Origin: Microbotryum silenes-acaulis
Lineage: Eukaryota > Basidiomycota > Microbotryomycetes > Microbotryales > Microbotryaceae
DNA: 64,000 bases
Reading direction: 5' to 3'
Assembly: GCA_003665825.1 (NCBI GenBank)
Contig: QPFY01000010.1
Span: forward strand, 1,240,001 to 1,304,000
Positions 45,766 to 56,476 of this stretch are shown one piece after another (the first letter of the stretch is position 1; each line of letters starts with the position of its first letter). The notes beneath the pieces were generated by a model. The model ran no database searches and was not told the origin of the DNA. It saw nothing but the letters and a program-made list of their open reading frames with translations. The translations under genes and the position numbers were made by a program.

Positions 45766-47510
45766 ACTTGCTCCACGTCAACTCGCTCGACGCCTCCATC
45801 ACTTTTGCCACTTAGAGGGTGCTCGAGACCATTTTCCGAAGAGGGGCAACGCCGGCATTTTGCCAACTTTGGCAAGTTGAAGGATATCAAGGGGGTCGAT
45901 GGGGCTGGCCCTTGGCTTGTGTTCTGGTGGGCCCCGTTGCTTCGTCTATCCGCTGTCGCTGCAATCCATCCAACTAACCCATACACTGATCTTTGCTGGA
46001 CCCCACAGGACGTTTTCACCGGTCTCGATCAACTGCTGCGCACGACCCCGCCAAACAAAGCAGGCCTTCATTCGGCGTGCCTTGCTTTGCTTTGTTTTGC
46101 TTTGGTACCATCCGGGGCGACTTGCGAGCCAAGGACGTCAGGAAAGCCGTCGATGGGTTGCACACACGCGCGGATAAGTGATTTGGCGGGAAAGTTTCGA
46201 CGTAGGGGGGTGGAGGGCCTTTGTTGGAGAGGTGTGGTTCGGTATGTCTTGGGGAGGATTGACTGTTGGTTGATGTAAGTATTGTTGCTAACCGGATCAA
46301 GGATTTCTTGCGGGACGACAAGGTCGGCTTGGACATTTCAGCAACGGATGTGGCAGAACTTTTCAGGAAGGCGCAGTCCGCTTGAGCGAGGTCCTGAGGG
46401 TGTGATGATCTTTCGTCGGTTGTATTGAGATCAATGGGACGGTTTACGTATCCGCTCGTGCAACTTTTCGAGGCGAGAGACCGATCCGACTCGTGCGACG
46501 TAGTTTTGAGCTGATTTTCAAATTCGAGCAAAAATGGTCAAGACTCAGGGCAATGCTAGATGATCTGAGCAAGCGACAATGGTCAATGAAGGTTGGTCAC
46601 ACTGAGTTTTGCAACTTGAAGCACTACCATGATGGAGGTGAACTCGACACCGATGGTGGGAACGAGCCGGTACGACGTATGACGCAACCCCCGAGCGACG
46701 GCGAAAGCTCCCTCGGACAATCGCTCGATCGCACGCGCGTGCACAGCGACTCCCTGAACTGCTCGCGCGACGTGTAGCGGTAAGACGAGTCAAGTTGTAG
46801 CGGGATGAGGGACAACTAGCGGTGTGTCCAACCGTTCAACAAGAACGAACTATCCAAGTGCGTCTGACAACGAAAGACGAGATTGAAACCCAGCGAGTGT
46901 AGCGATATGGAAGCCAAGGAGAAACGCAAACGAACGTAGTGGGAAGGCAGACTGAACCGAAGAAGAGAAAGGGAAAAAAATGAAAGAATGAAGTAGTTTT
47001 TCACGCGAGTGACAAGGGATCGAGGGTGGGATCAATCAGATGGAGCTTTGCAAGAACAAGCTCAGGGTGATGTCAGTTGGCTGCAACTGGTGAGAGTGAG
47101 GATAGCTACCTTTGTCCTCAGCATACCTTTGCAAGAACAAGCGAAACTCTGAGATGCGGCAGGCAGGCAGAGGCAGCGTTTCGAGCGAAAGGGGTTCGGC
47201 AAAAGGACTGCTGAGAGATGCAGGGGGTGCGAGTCAGATAAGTGGTCCAACAAGGACTACCGACTAACTGCCCGTACAGGTTGGCAAGATCCCTGTAGGA
47301 ATCAAAGTGGTAACTTCACCATGCAACAAGAGGCTTGGGTGACCAAAAACACTTACCCCGAGTTACTCTAGGACAGAGCCACGTCCGACGAGGATTTGGA
47401 GGAGCTAGTGGCGGCTAGCTGAGAATGTCCTACAAGATGAAACCTTGGTTCAGCGACTTCGTCAACTGTGAGGTGATCTTGGGGAGTGAGGAACGCACCC
47501 GTCCCAACAG
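45766..47510. other. Intergenic, no gene supported
   Basis: About 1.7 kb. A + frame at 45805-46278 and overlapping minus frames have no recognisable family. TTTGCAAGAACAAGC occurs twice (about 47046 and 47129). No exon is supported. Confidence 0.35.
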
Positions 47511-48280
47511 GTGGTGAACGCACCGGCAGAGGCTGGTAGAGTCGTCGACCGTGCAGCGAAGGCCCTGAAAAGAACAGAACGTGCAGCGCGAGTAACCGCC
47601 TGTGAGCCGGCGTGTGTGCGTGTGGGAGGCACAGCTATGTATAGCTCAAGCAGGGGAAACAGGAGAGGGGAGGCCCGAGCGCGCGAGCTCGATCGGCGCG
47701 TCAAATCCTTGCAGCAAGGCCGAAAAGAACATCAGTCGACTCTCCTGTCGACGACGAGCGGTTGCGCGCAGCAACAGTGATCGCTCTCGCTCTCCCTCTT
47801 GTCTTCCCATTCGCCCACCCCTCAGCAAATCGCCTTTGCTGAGGCATCGGATCATGGAGGGAGACCTCCCCCGTCTGCCAGCATCTCGTCACACAAGTGG
47901 CCATCGAAGTCGCTAGGCTTCTCGTGCGGGGTGTTGGGCCATATATTGGAGTAGCTCTCAGGGGGCTCGAGCAAAAGTTGAGCCAACAAGGCGACGGTGT
48001 CTTTGAGGTGTCGACGGGGCCGAGGGCAAGAGCGAGCGAACAGGAAAAGGAGGTGGTGGCGACGATCGCGCCTGAAGGAAAGACTGCGAGGAACCTCAAG
48101 TCGCTATATGACAAGTCGCACACAGCCGCTGGCCTTATATGGCCCGCACTCAAGAGCACTCTCGATATTCGCATCTTCAAGGAGGCCAATCTTGTGGACA
48201 CCCTGGCAGTGCGCATCGCTATGGCCCAAGCCTGGCCAACCGAGGCTTCTCACCTTCGAGGCTATAGCCGATCCTATTGA
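47511..48280 (+). CDS. Hypothetical gene fragment cut by the copia insertion
   Basis: Two neighbouring + frames (47511-47780 and 47897-48280) have balanced, helix-prone composition, for example RVVDRAAKALKRTERAARVT and IGVALRGLEQKLSQQGDGVF, then KSLYDKSHTAAGLIWPALKS. The second ends only because its stop TGA is the first three bases of the retrotransposon LTR at 48278. No continuation is recognised beyond 52916. I do not recognise a family, and splicing between the two parts is a guess. Confidence 0.28.
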
Positions 48281-48441
48281 AACTGAACAGCGATGTGCTG
48301 AACGAGTTGGCGGCAGGGACGAGCCAATGAGTTCGTAATCAAGTGAAGAAGAGGAGACAAAGACGCGAATAGCGCGCGCGACTAATACAAAGTGGAGACG
48401 CGCGTAGTGCGGATTTAAGGCAAGAGTAATTTACTTCAACA
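48278..48441 (-). repeat. 3' LTR of the copia element
   Basis: 164 bp, base for base the same as 52753-52916. On the minus strand it starts TGTTGAAG and ends GTTTCA. The pol stop codon lies inside it (48431-48433). Confidence 0.93.
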
Positions 48442-48454
48442 CCCCCCCTTGCTC
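48442..48454 (-). promoter_or_regulatory. Polypurine tract of the copia element
   Basis: On the minus strand GAGCAAGGGGGGG directly abuts the TGTTG start of the 3' LTR, the position where plus-strand DNA synthesis is primed. Confidence 0.85.
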
Positions 48455-48751
48455 TTGGCCTGAAATTCGCCGAAGGCCAATAGCGTCGCAATGACGCTGG
48501 AAAATCGCTCGAGGCAGTGGCTTGGTGAAGATATCGGCCACCATGTCATGGGTAGGGATGTAGGTGACCGAGATCTCTCCATTTCGAACGTGCTCCCGAA
48601 CAAAGTGCTCCAACATGCGAAGGTGTTTGGTGCGAGCATGGAAGACCGGGTTCTGGGTGAGCGCGATAGCGCCTTGATTGTCTCCAAGCAGACGAAGAGG
48701 CGACGATGTGTCAAGGCCGAGCTTGGTGAGGAGCGAGCGAAGGAAGACTGC

Positions 48752-48901
48752 TGTAATACTCCGTAGTTACTCAAGGCCTGACGCGCGTCTGGCCTTAAGC
48801 CTTGTCGGGAAGTAGACTCTCTCTTCCCTTCTGACCAGTTTATTCTTTGGAATACATACTCGTATCCTGTTACTTGCAAGGCCCCACAACTGGGCCTTAC
48901 A
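48752..48901. mobile_element. 150-bp LTR-like insertion nested in the RNase H region
   Basis: Bounded by perfect 5-bp direct repeats ACTGC (48747-48751 and 48902-48906). The insert starts TGTAA and ends TTACA, that is TG...CA with 5-bp terminal inverted repeats. Leaving out the insert and one ACTGC joins the RNase H frame exactly (KEAV directly to FLRSLLT). TG...CA ends plus a 5-bp duplication are the hallmark of LTR-element integration, so a solo LTR or miniature LTR element is most likely. It contains a near-palindrome around GACGCGCGTC flanked by AAGGCC and GGCCTT. Confidence 0.85.
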
Positions 48902-51900
48902 ACTGCCTCCTTGGCAGTGTGCGAAAGACCCAGATACTCGGCTTCCGTAGACGAACACGCCACTCGGGGTTGGAGACGGGATGACCACGATATCGCGCCA
49001 CCAGCCAGTTTGAACAAGTAGCCCATCATTGACCTCGACGTGTTCACGTCGGATCCCCAGTCCGAGTCAGAATACCCCTCGTATCCCAGCAAGGGTTCGT
49101 TGTTAGCCACGTAGTGGATGCCCAGATCGAGCGAGCCTTTGATGTACCGAAGGACGCGTTTGACGGCCTCGAGATGCGCTGCCCCCGCTTTGCCAACAAA
49201 CCGAGAGAGATACCCCACAGCGTGTGCAAGATCGGGTCGGGTGGCAACAACGGCGTACATGAGGGAGCCAATCATAGAACGATAGGTCGAGTTGTCGGCT
49301 TCATCGGGATCGATCTCGGGCGACAACTGGAGGTTGGCCTCCATTGGCGATTTGCAGGGATTGCAATCGGACATGCCGAAACGAGCCAACACGTCGACGA
49401 GGTATTGGCGCTGCAGGAGGGTGATCCCGCCATCATCATGCCGGACGACCTGAACCCCTAGAATCCATTCGGCCGGGCCGAGACGTTTTACGCCATAAAG
49501 GGTGTCGAGTTGATCCAGGACTCGATCGATCTCCCCAAGGTCGGGACCAAAGAAGAGGAGGTCGTCTACGTAGAGCGCGATGTAGTCATCACCCAAAACG
49601 TCGGCGCGCCTGTAAATGCATTCATCGCAGGCGAGGCGGCGGTAGCCGAGATTCGCTAGAGTGGCGTTGATCATGTCGTTCCAGACTCGACCGGCTTGCT
49701 TGAGCCCGTAGATGGAACGGTGAAGGCGGAGGCACTTGCCGTCATAGCCTTCGATGCCAGTGGGGACGCGCATGTAGATCTCTTCCTCCAGGACGCCGTG
49801 CAGGTAGGCCTTATCCACGTCCGCTTGTATGATGTGGTGGCCCCTGGAGGCTGCATGCGCGACGAGAGCGCAAATGGAGGTGAACTTTGCCGTTGGTGCA
49901 AACGTCTCGTCAAAATCACCAGCCCGCTGTGCGCATCCCTGAGCTACGATGCGGCTCTTCAACGACACCATTTTGCCCGCCTTATCGCGTTTGGTCCGAA
50001 ACACGTGGCGACTCGGCAAGATAGTGGCTGCCCTGGGAACGGAGGCAAGGTCGACCACGCTGAACACCTTGAAGTCGTCCTTCATCGAGCGGAACTCCTC
50101 GATGGCACCGGCTTTCCAACCTTCCGCATGAGGGTGGCGCATGGCTTCCTTCCAAGTGCTGGGATCGCTGGTGGGAAGCGTGAAAGGATCTTCGGGCTCG
50201 GAGAGAGGACGGTCCGCCTTCGAGGTATCGATGCCGGCCTCCGCGAGATTGGCAACCAGCGCAACAACCTCGTCGCCGAGTGAGAATGCAAAGGCAGAAG
50301 GCGTCGAGCGCAAGGATGCGAGGGCTCCGTACCGAGCCGGCGGATTGCGCGCACGTGGGCCTGCGGGTGGCTGCCAGGCCGAGCCAGGGGCGTCGAAACG
50401 CAAGGCAGCCGGTGGGTCAACGTGCTCGGGGGCGACGTGCTTCGGGGCGACGTGCCCGGGGGGAACAATGACGACCCCGCTGTCGTCGTCCCCCGCGGCC
50501 GGAAGCGGGGACGCTCGGATACCCGTTGCTCGAGCAGGGAAGTCGTCCTCAAAGAATGTGACGCTGCGGGACTTGAAGACCTGTCTCGTGTTGGGGGTCC
50601 AGCAGTCTGTACCCCTTGGACTCGAGGTCGTAGCCGACGAAGACTAGTGGGATGCCTCGCGGATCGAGCTTGCTGCGCGGCTCGGTGGTAGCGGCCTTCC
50701 ACGCTCGACAGCCGAACACGCGTAGATGGCCAGCTGAAGGTTTGGAACCGTACCAACGTGTGTGAGGCGTGGTTCCCGAGTTTGCAGAGTGCGGCGAGCG
50801 ATTTTTGACGTAGACGTACGTTGCCAATGCCTCGGCCCACAAAGCGTGAGTGGAGCATTGAGCGGACACCCTCGGTGATCGAACGATTCGCACGTTCGGC
50901 GACTCCATTCTGTTGAGGCGTGTCAGGGATAGAGAGCTGACGAGTAATGCCTTGCTCTTCCAAGAATCTGGAGAACTCGTTCGACATGAATTCGCCCCCG
51001 TTATCCGAGCGGACAGCAAGGACTTTGCGCGACGTGGAGCGTTCCACCTTCGCGAGCCAGGATTTGAAGGCCGCAAAGGTGTCGGACTTGTGTGACATTG
51101 GAATCGCCCACAAATACCGAGAATGGTCGTCCACGATGACGAGAGCGTATCTCGCACCCCCTAATGACACGGCACCGTCGAACGCGAGGAGGTCCATGTG
51201 GACTCGTTCGAGCGGCTGAGCAGAGCGATTCGATGCGACGGCAGGGAACGGGTGATGCGTAATTTTGCCAGCTTGGCAAGTGTCACATTTCAAATCCTCG
51301 CTCGAATCTACCTCCATGCTGACTCCCGACACGGCTTCAGTCGAAATCAACTGTCGGAGGGCGCGTGGGTGGAGGTGAGCGAAGCGTCCGTGCAAGACCG
51401 ACATGGGAACGGCCACGAGCGCGCGCGGGAACGCACCCGTTTGATGAACGAGAGCAGCGACGTCGACGAGCGAGGCCTGCATGTGGTAAAGTCCGTTCTT
51501 GAGCTCGCCAGTGTGACACACCGTGTCGGCGATGGAGACCGTTGCCTTGGCCCTAGTCAGACGGATGTCGTAACCCCCGATGTCGGCACGACTGGCGGAG
51601 AACAGGTTGACCGGAGCGGTGGGCACGAACAAGGCGTCGTTGAGTTGGCCAATGCTGCCGTCAAAGGAACGAACGATGGCGGAGCCGACGCCTTCGATGG
51701 AGTTGACAACTTCACCAGTGATGCCTTCGAGCGGAGCTGGCTTGCACTTGCGGAAGGAGGTGAAACATGCGCGATCGTTGATGATGTGGTGCGTCGCCCC
51801 GCTGTCCAGGATGATGGAGGGCTTGGCCAAGGTGGACATCGCGGCTGTGAGGTAGCCAAGCACAGGACCGTCAACCAGCGTCGAGATATCAGGCGCAGTG

Positions 51901-52734
51901 ACGAGCGAGGCGGAAGGCGCTGAAGGAGCCTTCGTCTTCTTCCCCTTGGACCCAGCCTTGTTGTCCGGGCACTTGCGATTCCAGTGCGAACCTCCGCAGT
52001 GGTGGCACGGGGAGAAAGGAGGCGCGGTAGACTTGTCCGCTGTCGCAATCGGGCTTGCCACCATGGCGACGGGTTTGGGAGCTGGCGTCTGATCCGCCTG
52101 CGTGTGGAGCGACTGGAGGACCTCCGTCGGGCTCGGTAGCTTATCCAATCCTTGCCTAAGTGTCTGCGTGTAGTATTCACGATACATGTCCTTGCCGAAG
52201 TGGACAAGGCGGAACGACACAATCTGCTCGAAAGTAAGCCCGTGTCCCGAGAGCGTGTTAAATAGCTCGATGGTCGTCGCTTGGTACTTTGCGAAGGCGT
52301 CCATGCCGGTGGGAGGGGGTCCCACATCGAGCAACGCTTGGAGACGGATGAGGATGTCAGCCACCGTGCCGGTACCGACCGCCTTCTTGATCATCTGCAA
52401 GACTTCCGCAGGAGTGTGGTCGTAACCATCCTTTATGTGTTTTCGGATGTCCGGTGAGACAGAACGCATCAGCAGCGCGACCGCTTGGAAATTGGCGTGA
52501 TCGAGGTCCGTGCGCGTGTTGGGTGATTGGACGGGCGTCGCGAGGGTGCAATTCCAGTAGTCGCCGCCAAGGGCGCCTCGCACGTCGTCGATCCATTGCG
52601 ACCAGCCCCCAGCGTTTCGCAGATGGCATGATGGGTCAACATCGCGTGGTTTGACGAGGACGATAGGGGTTGTTCCCCCTGTGACCATGAGAGGAGTGGT
52701 CATGTCTTGATGACTCGAATTGGCTGGCCGCTCG

Positions 52735-52751
52735 GGTGGGCTCGTAACCTA
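52735..52751 (-). promoter_or_regulatory. Primer-binding site, half-molecule of initiator tRNA-Met
   Basis: Directly inside the 5' LTR the minus strand reads GGTTACGAGCCCACC. I compared this with the complement of the initiator tRNA-Met anticodon region (GGTTATGAGCCC in fungi, from memory) and found one mismatch over the first 12 bases. Priming from an internally cleaved initiator tRNA is known for Drosophila copia and yeast Ty5. Confidence 0.65.
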
Positions 52752-52752
52752 T

Positions 52753-52916
52753 TGAAACTGAACAGCGATGTGCTGAACGAGTTGGCGGCAGGGACGAGCC
52801 AATGAGTTCGTAATCAAGTGAAGAAGAGGAGACAAAGACGCGAATAGCGCGCGCGACTAATACAAAGTGGAGACGCGCGTAGTGCGGATTTAAGGCAAGA
52901 GTAATTTACTTCAACA
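52753..52916 (-). repeat. 5' LTR of the copia element
   Basis: 164 bp, identical to the 3' LTR. It carries the element's promoter by analogy with other LTR elements; no TATA box is obvious apart from the AT-rich TAAATTACTC near its start on the minus strand. Confidence 0.93.
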
Positions 52917-52977
52917 ACATGTGCTATAGCGCGATAAGGTCTTGGAATAATGATCTCTCTGTCTCTCTCTCTCTGTC

Positions 52978-53021
52978 CTCCCGTTAACCCGTTGGTCGCC
53001 CGCCACGCGCCACTGGCAGCC
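52978..53021 (+). repeat. Short direct repeat left of the intact kinase-like gene
   Basis: CTCCCGTTAACCCGTTGGTC and the following GCCCGCCAC...CACTGGCAGCC recur at 56314-56350 in the same orientation with one substitution and a 7-bp difference. Confidence 0.85.
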
Positions 53022-53191
53022 TCGCCGCAACGCCCTCCGGCCTTCTCTGGCCACCTGCCGAACAGGAACTTTGCTTCCCTCTCGTGCTCGTCCGTCACTC
53101 AACTGTGATCCCCTGGGGCCTTGGTAGCCCGGGCACGTGGCACGGTGGTGCTAAAAGTGGTGCCCAACAGCAAAGTCCAATACCAGCCACG

Positions 53192-55860
53192 ATGTCTGCC
53201 ACGACTCTCAATCTACCTATGCGCCACCTCTTTTCATGCACTCCACACACTTGGTTCGAGCCACCTCCGCCCGGCGACGCGCCTGATTACTCGACCGCTC
53301 CGCGCATGCAGGCCAACGCTGGAACTTCGTTCGATTGCGCCGCACGTTTGGGAGGACTGAGATGGGGCGAATACTCTTCTCCTGGCGACAGGATCGTCGA
53401 CTCGTTCTTTGGTCTACTCGACTTACACTCATCGCTGCTCGAGCTCTTCGAAGCCAAGATCGCCGTCATTGAGGCGACGAGTTTGACCAGTGATGGCTGC
53501 ATGCCTCGGATTACCGAAGAAGAGGTCCGAGATGCATTCACGTCCATTTTCGCTAGCGGCCTGAGAGGTGCAACGCGCGAGTTGCTCGACCATTATGCCT
53601 CGATCAGCGAAGCCAACTTCACATCCACGACCAGTGGCTACTGGGTAAAGTTGCGCAGCGTCCAAGGGCTATCATACCGAACGCGGGGCGATGCCATCCT
53701 GCAAATTGGCCGTGGGGTTGACGACTCAGCAGTTGTTGTCTCGTCAATCGCGATCGAGTTCAAGCGGGGACCCGTGCATCACACGGCGGCCAAAGGGCCC
53801 CCTCCATCCGGATCCAATTCGGCGATCCCAGTGCTCGATCACGCGTCGCCGGTGCCGCTGCAGAATTTGGAGACGCAAGCCTCGGTCGGTCCCGACGCAA
53901 TAGCCACGAAGGTAAGAAATGCGACGTGCTCATTTTCATTCGAATCGGCCCTGGAGCTTCGATCTGATCTAACTATGTTCGCGTGCCTTTTGCAGGCCAT
54001 CATTCAGTGCGCTTCCCAAGGCTGCCGCTTCTTTCTCCTGTTCTCGGTGCCGTTTTTTCAGATCGGTGAACTGGGTACGTCGCGCCTTCGGTTTCGACCT
54101 GTGCATGGTGTAACGGTCACGCAGAGTCACTGATGCATGCAACTGCGCAATCTTGGGTCCTTCATACACAGTTGAACACCAAACCGCCGACGTTGCAAGA
54201 GCAAGCGAGGCGGCAGCTTCGACCGCGTTAGCCTCCACCTCGACGGCACCAATGCCTGGCACGTCCATTCCATCGACCCCCACCCCCCCTATCACGACCG
54301 AGGCGAGCGCCCCACCCACTGTTCGAAGACAGTATAGCTTGCTCCTCCAAGAGTTGGCGCGATGGGTCGAGCGCTATCCAGGCACCTCGCTCCCGCCCGC
54401 CGAGACCCTCGGCGTTGACGTCCCGACGCGGTCGTTCATCGTGTCTTTCATTGCTCTGGCGTTCACAGCCGTGATGAAGGTGCCCGACCCGGGGAAAGCT
54501 AACGTCAAAGAATTGCTCGACGCCAGTCCTACCACTTCGAATCAGTCGCGACCTCGCGCCGACTCGGACTCGGACCGTGAAGATCCCTCCTACGAGCCGG
54601 CATACAAAGCACCGAAAACGTCGGCCATCGGCACCGGTACTCGCTCTTCAAGGCGACTGGCAGGCGACCCCCTGCTAACTCAAGCCAGGGATTCGAATCG
54701 GCCCGTCACCCCGCCCATCTCCGAAGAGGCCGGGTCCGACCTCTCTGGCGCGCTCACTCCTGAGGCTCTCTGCTTCTCGTCCCCTCCTGCGTTGACGGAC
54801 CGGAGTCCGACGACATCGCCGGTTTCCGGCTCGCTTCCTTCATCGAAATTGATCACAATCGCTCACGATCGCAATTTCGTGATCCAGGCGAGGGTGTCGA
54901 ACGCCCACTGGTCCATGATGGTGCGTCACACATTTTGACCATGCTGCTCCCGTCCCTGCACTCGTGGCTCCGCTCACCGAACGTGTCCTCTTGTGCTCTT
55001 TGCAGTCGTACACGGGCACGAGCCGCGTCAATCTGGTCGAAATCGATTTTGATATCGTCTCCTCCGTTCGTTCCGACTCGCCCCTTCCGTCCCTTCTGCC
55101 GTCGAACCCTTCCCCAGCCACCGACTTCATCCGGAGCCTCCATTTGTCTGATGCCGTTTTGCAGTGGTTGACGGAAGACCCCAAGGATGAGCTCCAAGAC
55201 GATCGGATCCCGCTGGAATTCTTGGATTACTTCGAGACCACGGCGGATCTTCGCCTGGAGAAGCAGGTTGGGACGGGAAGTACGGCCGACGGGTATCTTG
55301 CAAACGTGGTGCGAGTCAACCCACGTTGGTCCTCCCCGGCCGATCGCGAGGTCCCCTTTGTTGGCCACCCTACTCCAGACACGAAGTACTTTCTCAAGCT
55401 TGTGACGTGTAACTATGTTGGCTCGGTCGTCCGGGAGACGCTGTTTTATCAGCACGTTTTTCCCCACCTTCCCGATCGGCTCCAACAACATCTGCCACAA
55501 TATCACGGCACGTACCGCGGTATCAACGGCAATGGGTACGCTATGGTGCTTGAGGGCGTGGGGACCCACATGAATTACTCCGAGTTCTATGAACGGTCTG
55601 GCCAATGGCAGTAAGTCTTCGGGTCGCGGCAAGTTGTCGACGACACGATCTTCTTTCGCGATGAAATCCAGCTCAGCGTGATGCTGACACACCTGTTCTT
55701 TCACTTCGTACTCGCCATGTGCAGGGAGATCGAGAAGGCTTTCGTTGAGCTTGGAATTGTTCACAACGATATCCGCCAGGGGAACGTATTGGTTCGACCC
55801 GACGACGGGGGCTTTTGCTTCGTTGACTGGGGACGATCTTATCTCAAACTTCGAGTGTGA
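53192..55860 (+). CDS. Intact kinase-like protein ending after the DWG motif
   Basis: Five exons (53192-53911, 53996-54074, 54172-54920, 55006-55610, 55725-55860) give 762 residues, all junctions GT-AG and in frame. Residues 1-240 contain helical segments such as DRIVDSFFGLLDLHSSLLEL and EEEVRDAFTSIFASGLRGAT, and a strand-rich block ILQIGRGVDDSAVVVSSIAI. A Ser/Thr/Pro-rich, charged linker fills about 270-500. The kinase-like part has glycine loop GTGSTADGYLA (605-614), Lys647 in KYFLKLV, and ETLFYQHVFPHLP. It continues with gatekeeper-hinge GYAMVLEGVG, catalytic loop IVHNDIRQGNVLV (Asp733, Asn738) and CFVDWGRS (Asp752). The frame stops 8 residues after DWG, so there is no activation segment or C-lobe. 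It shares this plan with the damaged gene at 42945. It could be an ATP-binding phosphotransferase or a pseudokinase; I know no named family. Confidence 0.7.
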
Positions 55861-56110
55861 ACCTCCCTCTCTCCCTGTCTCTTCTCTTCCCTTCTCTCCC
55901 CTCCTCTCCTCTACTCTATTTTCTCTCTCTCTCTCGGCAATGCTCGTGATCTCTTCACTCCCTCCCCCCCTCTTTCTCTCGGCAATGCTCGTAATATCTT
56001 CACCCCCTCTTCTAGACCTGTCTCTTCTCTACTATAGCTTTATACATCATATGCACTTCCCTCAGTTTCGTCTACAATGCGCAATGCTCAATATTTTGCT
56101 CTGTCCAGCT
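55861..56110 (+). repeat. Polypyrimidine low-complexity tract
   Basis: CT-rich sequence directly after the stop. It holds two copies of a segment CTCTCGGCAATGCTCGT with similar flanks (about 55933 and 55977). Probably 3' UTR; no coding support. Confidence 0.6.
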
Positions 56111-56313
56111 TCGTAGCTGGACTGCGGCCCCCAGACCCAAACGGGCGACAGCTTCTTACCGGTTCGGCTAGGACCATAGCAAGCGTTGAGGCGCCTACAG
56201 ACCACCTGATCTCCACGTATAGCAGTCATGCCTGGCCTAGCCAGCGTTTGGGAGTCCTGCCCAGCCTGGCGCAGCTTCGGCAGGCTTCGGCGCGCCTGTT
56301 GGCAGCTTGTTGG

Positions 56314-56350
56314 CTCCCGTTAACCCGTGGGTCGCCCGCCACTGGCAGCC
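56314..56350 (+). repeat. Short direct repeat right of the kinase-like gene
   Basis: Second copy of the 52978-53021 sequence (CTCCCGTTAACCCGTGGGTC then GCCCGCCACTGGCAGCC). The two copies enclose the complete kinase-like gene. Confidence 0.85.
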
Positions 56351-56374
56351 TATATATATGGGCAATTCCCAAAT

Positions 56375-56476
56375 ACCAAATGCCAAATGCTCCCGCCAGA
56401 TTCCCGCCAGCTCACTGGAGCTTTGAGAGTGATCCTTGCAAAGAAGCTCGTACGAGCAACATTTGGCATTTGGTAT
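56375..56476. repeat. Inverted repeat (hairpin) with 17-bp arms
   Basis: ATACCAAATGCCAAATG at the left is exactly complementary to CATTTGGCATTTGGTAT at the right, separated by about 68 bp. It could be the end structure of a small non-autonomous element or a structured transcript. Confidence 0.8.

Larger units (their letters stand above)
48431..52703 (-). pseudogene. copia gag-pol polyprotein, interrupted
   Basis: The frame starts MTTPLMVTGGTTPIVLV at 52703. In order it has a gag region, zinc knuckle CHHCGGSHWNRKC, protease LDSGATHHII, and integrase with HLHPRALRQL, CDTCQAGKITHHPF, VDDHSRYLWAIP, VRSDNGGEFMS and NGVAERANR. Reverse transcriptase has FDETFAPTAKFTSICALVAH, QADVDKAYLHGVLEEEIYMR, IYGLKQAGRVWND and the YVDD box LYVDDLLFF. 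RNase H has GYSDSDWGSDVNTSRSMMG and CSSTEAEYLGLSHTAKEA, and the tail VADIFTKPLPRAIFQRH follows. Lesions: a small deletion with frameshift in integrase near 50860; one extra base in a homopolymer of five at 50593-50597; and a 150-bp insertion at 48752-48901 within RNase H. Each lesion separates clearly continuous domains, so the copy shown cannot encode an intact polyprotein. Confidence 0.92.
48278..52916 (-). mobile_element. Ty1/copia LTR retrotransposon, complete but coding-defective
   Basis: Identical 164-bp LTRs (48278-48441 and 52753-52916) flank an internal region read on the minus strand in the order gag, protease, integrase, reverse transcriptase, RNase H. Integrase before reverse transcriptase defines the copia superfamily. 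A half-tRNA primer-binding site lies next to the 5' LTR, and a polypurine tract next to the 3' LTR. The coding region has three lesions (see the gag-pol entry). Flanking bases are CCTAT on the left and ACATG on the right, so I find no target-site duplication. Confidence 0.95.

Noticed and set aside
46016..46531. A 171-codon minus frame and an overlapping + frame at 45805-46278
   Set aside because: No recognisable motif in either, and neither continues the kinase-like exons.
49696..50283. A 195-codon + frame inside the retrotransposon
   Set aside because: Antisense shadow of the reverse transcriptase region.
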